From JAMCUI01 sp964520615 (GTDB lineage: Bacteria > Patescibacteriota > Microgenomatia > 2-02-FULL-39-11), in the NCBI GenBank assembly GCA_964520615.1, contig CAZFNL010000137.1, positions 62,001 to 126,000 of the forward strand: a DNA stretch of 64,000 nucleotides. Direction: 5' to 3'. Position 1 is the first letter of the stretch. Each line of letters starts with the position of its first letter. Made by a program: the position numbers and the translations under genes. Under the pieces are notes generated by a model, which was not told the DNA's origin, did no database searches, and saw only the letters and a program-made list of their open reading frames with translations. Below are positions 27,888 to 34,283 of this stretch, piece by piece.

Positions 27888-28667
27888 ATGAAGACAATCA
27901 TACTCTGCGGAGGAACAGGTACCAGGCTTAAAGAAGAAACGGAATACAAGCCAAAACCGATGATAAACGTCGGCGGCAAGCCCATCATTTGGCATATCAT
28001 GAAAATATACGCCCACTGGGGCTTCAATGAGTTTATTCTGGCGCTGGGCTATAAGGCCAACTATATCAAGGACTTTTTCCTCAACCAGAAAGCTTTTACC
28101 ACAGACTTTACACTAGAAACAAAAACACACAAAACTTCCTACCACTGGGAGCATAGAAAAGAAGTGGATGATTTCAAAATCACATTTGTCGATACCGGCA
28201 TGGATACTCTTCCGGGAGAAAGGATTCTTCTCTGTGAGAGCTACATCCCCAAAAGCGATAAGGATTTTATGGTGACATACGGCGACGGCGTGACGGATCT
28301 TGATATCGTAAAACTTGTGAAGTTCCACAAGAAACAAAACACAATAGGAACCATAACCGGAATCCATCCCAAATTTAAGTTTGGAGTGGTAAAAGTAGGA
28401 AACAACAATAAGATACAGGAGTTTAAGGAAAAACCATACATGTCTGATTGGGCAAACGGAGGATATATGGTTTTCAAGAGGGATTATTTCAAATACCAGA
28501 AGCCGAAAGAATTGGAACACGCCGCTCTTGCCCGCCTAGCCAAAATTTCACAGCTCTCCATTTACAAACACACAGGTTTCTGGTTTGCTGTCGACACTAA
28601 CAAAGAATATGACCAACTGAACGGCATCTGGGAAAGCGGCAATCCGCCGTGGAAAGTATGGAAGTGA
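27888..28667 (+). CDS. rfbF: glucose-1-phosphate cytidylyltransferase RfbF
   Basis: A 259-residue nucleotidyltransferase. The N-terminal MKTIILCGGTGTRLKEE carries the GGxGTRL-type NTP-binding loop, followed by KPKPMINVGGKPI with the catalytic Lys. TYGDGVTDLD contains the metal-binding Asp and EKP/WANGGYMVF the sugar-phosphate pocket. The C-terminal HTGFWFAVDTNKEYDQLN and PPWKVWK are typical of RfbF/DdhA. It makes CDP-glucose from CTP and glucose-1-phosphate, the entry to CDP-3,6-dideoxyhexoses. It stands on the plus strand between long minus-strand operons, with its own promoter and repeat arrays on both sides. RfbG-like (90 nt downstream) and RfbH (38033-39283) continue the pathway. Confidence 0.95.
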   Translation: MKTIILCGGTGTRLKEETEYKPKPMINVGGKPIIWHIMKIYAHWGFNEFILALGYKANYIKDFFLNQKAFTTDFTLETKTHKTSYHWEHRKEVDDFKITFVDTGMDTLPGERILLCESYIPKSDKDFMVTYGDGVTDLDIVKLVKFHKKQNTIGTITGIHPKFKFGVVKVGNNNKIQEFKEKPYMSDWANGGYMVFKRDYFKYQKPKELEHAALARLAKISQLSIYKHTGFWFAVDTNKEYDQLNGIWESGNPPWKVWK

Positions 28668-28672
28668 AATTT

Positions 28673-28707
28673 GGTTATGGGTTGTCGGTTGTGAGTTGTG
28701 AGTGTAT
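28673..28707. repeat. 7-nt periodic repeat tract (GGTTGTG type)
   Basis: Five heptamers in register just after the rfbF stop: GGTTATG, GGTTGTC, GGTTGTG, AGTTGTG, AGTGTAT. Its complement is of the CCAAC-type found in the tract at 29212-29247. The rest of the rfbF-rfbG gap (to 28757) is AT-rich, without a visible ribosome-binding site or promoter. Confidence 0.75.
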
Positions 28708-28757
28708 TTTTTAGTTCCAACTTTTCTAATTTCTGAAATCTAGAATCTATTTTAATT

Positions 28758-29795
28758 ATGCCGAATAAATACAGAAACATTCTCGTCACCGGTGCCACAG
28801 GCTTTGTCGGCTCCCACCTGACAGAAGAACTAGTAAAAACAGGAGCAAAGGTTACTGCCACCACTCACCATCCTGTAGCGCGCAATTCCTATTTTGCCTC
28901 AAAGCATCTCGGACGAAAAACAAAAGTGGTACAAATAGAACTGGCTGACTATAAATCAGTTGGAAAGCTGATTTCAGAAACAAAATCTGACTGTATTTAT
29001 CACCTGGCCGCCCAACCTGTAGTCGATACAGCTTTCCGGGATCCTAAAGCAACACTATATTCAAATATAGTCGGTACGATAAACCTTCTTGAAGCGGCAA
29101 GAAGATACGGCAAAACCCGAGCAATTGTCATCGCTTCATCGGACAAAGCGTACGGGAAAATGGAACCGGGAATGATGAATAATGAATTAAGAATAATGAA
29201 TACAAAAAAAAATAACTACCAACGACCAACTGCCAACCACCAACTAAAATATATTGAATCCGATCCTCTTCGCGGCGATCATCCCTATGAAGTCTCAAAA
29301 TCCTCAGCAGACCTTATCTCCTATTCTTATTTTAAGACTTACGGCCTTCCGGTAACCATTACCCGCTTCGGCAATATTTACGGGGAAGGCGACACGCATT
29401 TCTCCCGGATCATTCCGGGTATCATGGAGGCAATTGTGAAAAAGAAAACATTTCCTATAAGAAGCAACGGCAAATATATCCGTGACTATCTTTATGTCAA
29501 AGATGTCGTCAGGGGATATATGCTTTTGGCCCAAAATATAGGAAAAACAAAAGGAGAAGCGTACAATTTCGGCTCGGATGAATCGTTGAGTGTAGTAGAT
29601 CTGATCAGCCTTCTGGAAAAAGTATTGAAAATAAAGATAAAATATAAGATTCTGGATATAGCCAAAAACGAAATCCCCTACCAGTCGCTGGACTGGACCA
29701 GAATCAGAAAAACCCTCGGCTGGAAACCCCAATATTCTTTTGCGGATACTGCAAAAAATATTTACCTGTGGTACGCAGGATATTTTCGATCTTAA
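28758..29795 (+). CDS. rfbG: CDP-glucose 4,6-dehydratase (RfbG-like), with a repeat-derived in-frame insert
   Basis: A 345-residue extended-SDR enzyme. TGATGFVGSH (residues 11-20) is the NAD-binding loop; S128-D129-K130 (SSDKAYG) and Y177-EVS-K181 are the catalytic residues expected for sugar-nucleotide 4,6-dehydratases. Position after rfbF and presence of rfbH point to conversion of CDP-glucose to CDP-4-keto-6-deoxyglucose. Between the catalytic Ser-Asp-Lys and Tyr, residues 139-164 are encoded by heptamer tracts (29171-29248) and are Asn/Met/Lys-rich, unlike the usual short loop before the conserved DPLRGDHPYEVSK. The insert is 26 codons, so frame is kept; activity may or may not persist. 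Its closest family could also be a GDP-mannose-dehydratase-like relative. It ends 3 nt before a convergent gene. Confidence 0.78.
   Translation: MPNKYRNILVTGATGFVGSHLTEELVKTGAKVTATTHHPVARNSYFASKHLGRKTKVVQIELADYKSVGKLISETKSDCIYHLAAQPVVDTAFRDPKATLYSNIVGTINLLEAARRYGKTRAIVIASSDKAYGKMEPGMMNNELRIMNTKKNNYQRPTANHQLKYIESDPLRGDHPYEVSKSSADLISYSYFKTYGLPVTITRFGNIYGEGDTHFSRIIPGIMEAIVKKKTFPIRSNGKYIRDYLYVKDVVRGYMLLAQNIGKTKGEAYNFGSDESLSVVDLISLLEKVLKIKIKYKILDIAKNEIPYQSLDWTRIRKTLGWKPQYSFADTAKNIYLWYAGYFRS
29171..29204. repeat. intragenic 7-nt periodic repeat (AATAATG type)
   Basis: Inside the rfbG-like gene the plus strand reads AATGATG, AATAATG, AATTAAG, AATAATG, then AATAC, four heptamers in register. This is the complement type of the intergenic array at 27775-27837. 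It encodes residues M139 to about T149. Confidence 0.85.
29212..29247. repeat. intragenic 7-nt periodic repeat (CCAACTA type)
   Basis: Directly after the first intragenic tract, heptamers CCAACGA, CCAACTG, CCAACCA, CCAACTA follow a partial unit. They are complementary in type to the tract at 28673-28707. It encodes about N152 to K164, ending where the conserved dehydratase sequence resumes. Confidence 0.85.
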
Positions 29796-29798
29796 AAC

Positions 29799-30743
29799 TC
29801 AATTCTTTCTCCTGTGATCATTTATTATCCTCTCGATTATATATGTAGGCCGTTGCTTCACTTCTTCAAAGATTATCTGTATATATTTCCCCAAAATACT
29901 GATAGCCAACATCTGCGCTCCGCCGAAAAAGACAATAGAAAGAAGAATGGGGATTTGCGCCCTGATGGGATTACCAATCAGCAATACAGTAAATAAATAC
30001 AATAAAAGAAAAATAAAAGAAAGTAATGTCAGAAAAAATCCTAAAGTTGTCATAACATCCAAAGGTATGAATGTAAATCCAAGAAGTCCCCTTTGAGAAT
30101 CTCTAATGTAATCGAAAAATGTATTCTTGCTTCTACCATACTTTCTTGCGGCTCTTTCGTATTCTACTTTGGCTACACGAAAACCTACCCATGCTCTCAA
30201 GCCTCTAAAAAAACGGTTCCTTTCCGGTAAATCATTTATTACATCCAATACTTTCCTATCCAATAGACAAAAACTTCCAGCCTCAAGAGGCATATCGATA
30301 TTTGAAAGTCTTTTAAAAACTAAGTAAAAGGATTTTCTGATTATTGTCATAACCGGAGTATCGTTGATTTTTTTCCTGACTCCGATTACGACCTGAGCTC
30401 CTTTTTCCCACTCATTCACAAACCTTAAAATTATATCGGGAGGATCCTGAAGGTCGCAATCAACTATTGTTAGCGCGTCCCCGATAGCATGCTTCATCGC
30501 CGCTTGTGAGGAATATTCGGAAGTGAAATTGCGTGACATAAAAAGCGCGGTTGCTTTTTTGTCATTCCGGCAAATTTTTTTTATCACTTCTCTTGACTTG
30601 TCCAAACTGGCATTATCCGCAAACACTATCTCATAATCATATTTGCCCAATTTCTTCATCGTTTTTACTATTTCTCCATATGCATAGGAAATATTATCCT
30701 CCTCATTGTAAGTAGGGACTATGATGGATATAGTTTTTTTCAT
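29799..30743 (-). CDS. GtrB-like polyprenyl-phosphate glycosyltransferase (GT2)
   Basis: A 314-residue GT2 protein. SIIVPTYNEEDNI (residues 6-18), FADNASLDKS (41-50) and D95-C-D97-L-Q-D (95-100) form the nucleotide- and metal-binding sites of DPM1/GtrB-type enzymes. Two C-terminal hydrophobic segments (about 228-255 and 262-290) match the paired membrane helices of GtrB, which moves a sugar from a nucleotide to undecaprenyl phosphate. It is the last gene of the six-gene operon that starts with the TPP enzyme, so it may load the unusual sugar of that operon onto a lipid for GT-C transferases. It overlaps the aldolase gene by 4 nt and converges on the rfbG-like gene with a 3-nt gap; no terminator fits there. 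Confidence 0.85.
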   Translation of the reverse strand: MKKTISIIVPTYNEEDNISYAYGEIVKTMKKLGKYDYEIVFADNASLDKSREVIKKICRNDKKATALFMSRNFTSEYSSQAAMKHAIGDALTIVDCDLQDPPDIILRFVNEWEKGAQVVIGVRKKINDTPVMTIIRKSFYLVFKRLSNIDMPLEAGSFCLLDRKVLDVINDLPERNRFFRGLRAWVGFRVAKVEYERAARKYGRSKNTFFDYIRDSQRGLLGFTFIPLDVMTTLGFFLTLLSFIFLLLYLFTVLLIGNPIRAQIPILLSIVFFGGAQMLAISILGKYIQIIFEEVKQRPTYIIERIINDHRRKN

Positions 30744-31540
30744 TGACGGGGAAACTTAAAACTGATTCTTTTCTGGAGCATTTTTAACCTTTTATCATCC
30801 TCATGACATATTCTCTCGTAATAATTATTCTTATTCCTCAGCCAAAGCAGTTCAAATTCATTGGCAAGTATTATGCCTTCTTCGATTTTTCCGGAATTTC
30901 TGGTGGTTTTGAAAACTATTTTCCGGGTTTCGTAATAATCAAGAAGTCCTTTCCGGACTAATTTTTGGATAAAAGGTATGGCTTCTTTGGCAATTCCGCC
31001 GCCCATTGCTGTTTTTAAACGCTTTTTTTTAACCTGCTCAAACATATCTTCGGCAATCTTATACATTCCGGGACTATTTATTTCCTCCCGAGAAATACCA
31101 AGAGATCCGGACATATCCACCCGACCAAGCGTAATCTTCCCAATAAGTTCTAAATTAGGGGAACGTAATATCTCTTTTAGATTCTGGTAGGCCGTGTAAG
31201 TTTCAATATTTACTCCAAAAATTATCCTCTTCATGAGATCTTCCGGGAAATGATAATTTATTGCCTCAAGAAATTTTTTCATGGCATACGCGCTCTCTAC
31301 CATAGGAGCAACAAGTCCCGTTACTCCTATATGCTGCGCTTCAAACATGTCGGTGATCGCTTCAGCACCGCCGATTTTCAATACAATTCCCAATTCGGCT
31401 TTCTCAGCAATATCTTTCAATCTCATTGCCTCATGTATTCTGACCGCCTCTGCTTCAAACTCAGCTTTCACTTCACAAACTCCATAACTCTTTTTCATTT
31501 TTTTAAGCAATAAAACCATTTCCAGTTCCAAATCCTTCAT
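30740..31540 (-). CDS. HpcH/HpaI aldolase/citrate lyase family protein
   Basis: A 266-residue TIM-barrel-type protein. VAPMVESAYAMKKF (near 78-91), FGVNIETYTA (about 108-117, with the conserved metal-site Glu) and ITLGRVDMSGSLG (near 137-149) match the HpcH/HpaI/CitE superfamily, whose members form or break C-C bonds next to a pyruvate- or acyl-type enolate with a divalent metal. The branch found in sugar operons has no known reaction to my knowledge. It sits with a TPP enzyme, two Rossmann oxidoreductases and a dehydroquinate-synthase-like cyclase, suggesting carbon-chain building on a sugar. It is preceded by a near-perfect Shine-Dalgarno (31545-31553), unusual in this window, and lies 48 nt after the cyclase gene. 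Confidence 0.78.
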   Translation of the reverse strand: MKDLELEMVLLLKKMKKSYGVCEVKAEFEAEAVRIHEAMRLKDIAEKAELGIVLKIGGAEAITDMFEAQHIGVTGLVAPMVESAYAMKKFLEAINYHFPEDLMKRIIFGVNIETYTAYQNLKEILRSPNLELIGKITLGRVDMSGSLGISREEINSPGMYKIAEDMFEQVKKKRLKTAMGGGIAKEAIPFIQKLVRKGLLDYYETRKIVFKTTRNSGKIEEGIILANEFELLWLRNKNNYYERICHEDDKRLKMLQKRISFKFPRQ

Positions 31541-31544
31541 TTTA

Positions 31545-31553
31545 TCCTCCTTT
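31545..31553 (-). promoter_or_regulatory. strong Shine-Dalgarno of the aldolase gene
   Basis: The minus strand reads AAAGGAGGA followed by TAAA and the ATG at 31540, close to the anti-SD consensus at good spacing. Most genes in the window have no such site, so it is notable and fixes the start. Confidence 0.85.
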
Positions 31554-31588
31554 GATAAATCATTCGGTTATTATATCGTGTATGCCTA

Positions 31589-32692
31589 TTATATTAGAAA
31601 CATCCTGATGATGTCCAAAAAATTACCTAGGTCTTTCTCCAGTTCATCCGCGGTATAATCGGTAATTTTTACCAGAGACATATTTCCCTTCGGCAATACC
31701 AAGACCATTTTTTCCGATACTTTTTTCTTGTCCTTATTCATTCCCGAAAGTATGTGACCTTGTATAAAATTTTTTCCGTCAATTTTTAGATTGTCCAATT
31801 TCAATAAAGGGAAAAAAATATCATCGTTTATCCGTATATTCAGCTTTTTTGACAACCAGCCTTTTCTTACACTTACGCTGTTGGCATAAATCATACCCAG
31901 TAACACTCCTATCCCGTGGGATACGCTAAAGTTTGAAGCAGATTCCAAAGCATGCCCCAGCTCATGTCCGTAATTTAAAAGATTCCGCCTGCCATGATCA
32001 AACTCATCATTTTCCATATAACTTAATTTTATCCTTATGCAATCTTTTATTATTTCCTCTATATTTTTTTTATCAAAGAAGGACAAAACCTTTTTCAGTC
32101 TTGAGGATATTTCTTCTAACCTGCTTTGCGCGTTTTTATCCATCAAGAGCAATTTAGCAATTTCTCCCATTCCGTTGATAATATCCATCTTTTTCAGTGT
32201 TTTTAAAAATTCCGTATCTATATATATAAAATCCGGCGGGTAAAAAGTACCGATAACATTTTTATACTTATTAAAATTTAGAGATGTTTTTAATCCGACG
32301 GCACTGTCTGCTTGTGCAAGAAGAGTAGTCGGTATATATATCCAATGGACTCCCCTGTATAAGGTTGAGACGCAATATCCTACTATATCCTGGTTTATTC
32401 CCCCGCCAAAAGATATCACCGTCAGATTTTTTTTATACGGAAGAGGTAATAGCCATTTATAGATTTTTTCTACTGTCCTTAATGTTTTTCCGCTTTCGTC
32501 AAGTTCTAAAACTAAAAGCTTGCTTTTTTGGAATTTATCAAAAATCCTATTTTTATAAAAACCATAAACTACATTCCCGCAAATTATAACGGAATTCGGG
32601 ATATTTTGGAGGTCATCCAAATACTCAAAATTATTTGAGAACCGGACGGTAAAATTTTTTATTGGAGATGTGATGAGAATGTCGCCGTTCAT
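31589..32692 (-). CDS. 3-dehydroquinate synthase-like sugar phosphate cyclase
   Basis: A 367-residue protein of the dehydroquinate-synthase fold. GGGINQDIVGY (96-106) is the nucleotide/diphosphate loop; D129-S-A-V-G-L-K135-T...K144-N is the catalytic segment. E177 (GMGE), H243 (NYGH) and H259 (SHG) match the three metal ligands of AroB. The usual HGE of dehydroquinate synthase reads H259-G-I here, and the usual GGKT reads GLKT, so it is a divergent member. Sugar phosphate cyclases use NAD and a metal to form carbocycles from keto-sugar phosphates. No shikimate genes are near; it lies in a sugar operon, overlapping the SDR gene by 4 nt. It may make a carbocyclic or branched sugar part; its substrate is unknown. 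Confidence 0.8.
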   Translation of the reverse strand: MNGDILITSPIKNFTVRFSNNFEYLDDLQNIPNSVIICGNVVYGFYKNRIFDKFQKSKLLVLELDESGKTLRTVEKIYKWLLPLPYKKNLTVISFGGGINQDIVGYCVSTLYRGVHWIYIPTTLLAQADSAVGLKTSLNFNKYKNVIGTFYPPDFIYIDTEFLKTLKKMDIINGMGEIAKLLLMDKNAQSRLEEISSRLKKVLSFFDKKNIEEIIKDCIRIKLSYMENDEFDHGRRNLLNYGHELGHALESASNFSVSHGIGVLLGMIYANSVSVRKGWLSKKLNIRINDDIFFPLLKLDNLKIDGKNFIQGHILSGMNKDKKKVSEKMVLVLPKGNMSLVKITDYTADELEKDLGNFLDIIRMFLI

Positions 32693-33363
32693 TTGGCAAT
32701 AAATCCTCCGTCAATGGGAAGTACGGATCCGGTAATATAAGTATTTTTTTCTGAAACGAGAAAAGAAACCAATTCAGCAATTTCCGCAGCAAACGCAAAT
32801 CTTCCCAACGGTATGTCTCCGGCTATTTCCGCATTCTTCCGCGGGGAATTTCTGCCTGTTAAATCAGTAAGGGTAAAACCGGGACACACTGAATTAACCA
32901 ATATATTAAAAGGTGCCAGTTCCAAAGCTAATGCTCTTGTCATACCGTTTATACCGTGCTTTGACGAAGCGTATAAAACCTGTTTGCCCCTTGCGACAAT
33001 TCCAAATATGGAGCTTACGTTTATTATTCTTCCCCATTTTTGCTTTTTCATATACCCAACAACAGAGTTTGCCAAATAAATCGGGGTGATGAGGTTGATT
33101 CTTAATGTATCCTCTATATTTTTTTTATCCAGTTCTCCTAAATACTGAGGCTGATTTATGCCGGCGTTATTGATCAGTATATCTATCTTCTGACTTCTTA
33201 ATTTATTAATATATATTGAAACGGATTGTTCATCGGACAGATCCAGTTCTCCTCTGGATGGCGTTATCAGCAAATATCCCTCTTCTTCAAGTTTTCCCCT
33301 GATTGCTTTGCCTATTCCTCTTGATGCACCGGTCAGAAGAACTGTTCTTTTATTATTATTCAT
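32689..33363 (-). CDS. short-chain dehydrogenase/reductase (SDR)
   Basis: A 224-residue classical SDR. TGASRGIGKA (11-20) is the dinucleotide-binding loop, NNAG (65-68) the structural motif, and S118 with Y131-x3-K135 the catalytic set; N90 completes the tetrad. The Arg at position 15 (ASRG) favours NADP(H). It probably reduces or oxidises a keto group on the operon's sugar, comparable to the reductase step after two-carbon transfer in branched-sugar pathways such as yersiniose. It could also be FabG-like, but no lipid genes are near. It starts 5 nt after the epimerase stop, with an AAAGGA sequence 12 nt before its ATG, and overlaps the cyclase by 4 nt. Confidence 0.85.
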   Translation of the reverse strand: MNNNKRTVLLTGASRGIGKAIRGKLEEEGYLLITPSRGELDLSDEQSVSIYINKLRSQKIDILINNAGINQPQYLGELDKKNIEDTLRINLITPIYLANSVVGYMKKQKWGRIINVSSIFGIVARGKQVLYASSKHGINGMTRALALELAPFNILVNSVCPGFTLTDLTGRNSPRKNAEIAGDIPLGRFAFAAEIAELVSFLVSEKNTYITGSVLPIDGGFIAK

Positions 33364-33368
33364 AAATC

Positions 33369-34283
33369 TTATTGTTCCTTTATTTTAATTTTTCCCAAAT
33401 AAGGATCTTTTATTACCATTTCTTTATCAATCATGCCTAAATTTTTTTTATACCAATTATATAAACTTCTTATCCCCTCCGCCAAAGATATCGGTTTGAA
33501 GTCCGGAATTTCCTTCTTCAGCCGCGAAATATCAGCAGTGTATTCCAGATTCATGCCTTTATGCAATATATTGATATCCGATCCGTAATCACTGGCAGAA
33601 TTTATAAGCTCAGCAATTTCTACAAGATCTGTTTTTCCTCCGCTTCCTATATTATATACTTTATATTTCGGCTCATGATTGATGAAATAGCTTACTATTT
33701 TTACCAGATCGTCAATATATAAATAGTCAAATACAACATTCTGGCCTATTTTAATCTCCTGCTTTAAAAGGTTTTTTACAATTGAATTTGATATAAACTT
33801 AAAAAGATAGTTTTCATATTTCCCGTAGACGCCGAAAAGTCTAAGACAATATATTTTTTCTGATTTTAGCGCAAAGCTGGAACAGACAAATTTATAAAAG
33901 CCGTAATCATCCTTGGGTACCCGCTTTCCGAATTCTTTCTCGCTTATATTTACCAAAGCCCGGCTTTTATCATATTCCGCACCCGATCCGAAATATATAA
34001 ACTTTTCGATTAAATCTTCGCATAAAACAAGATTTATAAAAATCCGCAGATTTACTTCTACGACATTTTTATAATTTCGCGAATCTCTTCCTCCTCCGGC
34101 ATTTGCACAATGCAGAATAATTTGAATTTTATTCTTTTTTATAAACTCTCTTAACCGGGAAGAATCCTTATAGTCAAAATCACTATGAGAGGGAGCCAAT
34201 ATATCAAATTTATCGCTTAAAAATTCCTTTATGTTTTTGCCTATAAAGCCCGATCCGCCTGTCAAAAAAATTTTCTTTTTCAC
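33369..34283 (-). CDS. NAD-dependent epimerase/dehydratase
   Basis: I start this gene at the GTG at 34283: it forms a GTGA overlap with the TPP-enzyme stop and has GGGAGG four nucleotides upstream (34288-34293). A longer TTG-start version adds four residues. The protein of about 304 residues has TGGSGFIGKN (8-17) for NAD binding and Y127-GFY-K131 as catalytic pair. FGSGAEYDKS carries the usual Ser/Thr region. In the extended SDR family it may epimerise, reduce or dehydrate a nucleotide-linked keto-sugar. In the yersiniose pathway a similar reductase (YerD) follows the TPP enzyme, a parallel that is only suggestive here. It is the second gene of the operon. Confidence 0.8.
   Translation of the reverse strand: MKKKIFLTGGSGFIGKNIKEFLSDKFDILAPSHSDFDYKDSSRLREFIKKNKIQIILHCANAGGGRDSRNYKNVVEVNLRIFINLVLCEDLIEKFIYFGSGAEYDKSRALVNISEKEFGKRVPKDDYGFYKFVCSSFALKSEKIYCLRLFGVYGKYENYLFKFISNSIVKNLLKQEIKIGQNVVFDYLYIDDLVKIVSYFINHEPKYKVYNIGSGGKTDLVEIAELINSASDYGSDINILHKGMNLEYTADISRLKKEIPDFKPISLAEGIRSLYNWYKKNLGMIDKEMVIKDPYLGKIKIKEQ

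Noticed and set aside
27775..29247. Possible CRISPR array from the repeats around rfbF.
   Set aside because: The units are 7 nt, directly adjacent and without spacers; there are no cas genes.
29796..29798. Terminator between the convergent rfbG-like and GT2 genes.
   Set aside because: Only 3 nt separate the stops and no stem-loop with a U tract is visible around them; the same holds for the other convergent gaps at 37254-37266 and 39284-39307.
31589..32692. Housekeeping shikimate-pathway aroB.
   Set aside because: No aro genes are near, active-site motifs differ and both gene neighbours are sugar-type oxidoreductase or aldolase genes; a bifunctional role cannot be fully excluded.
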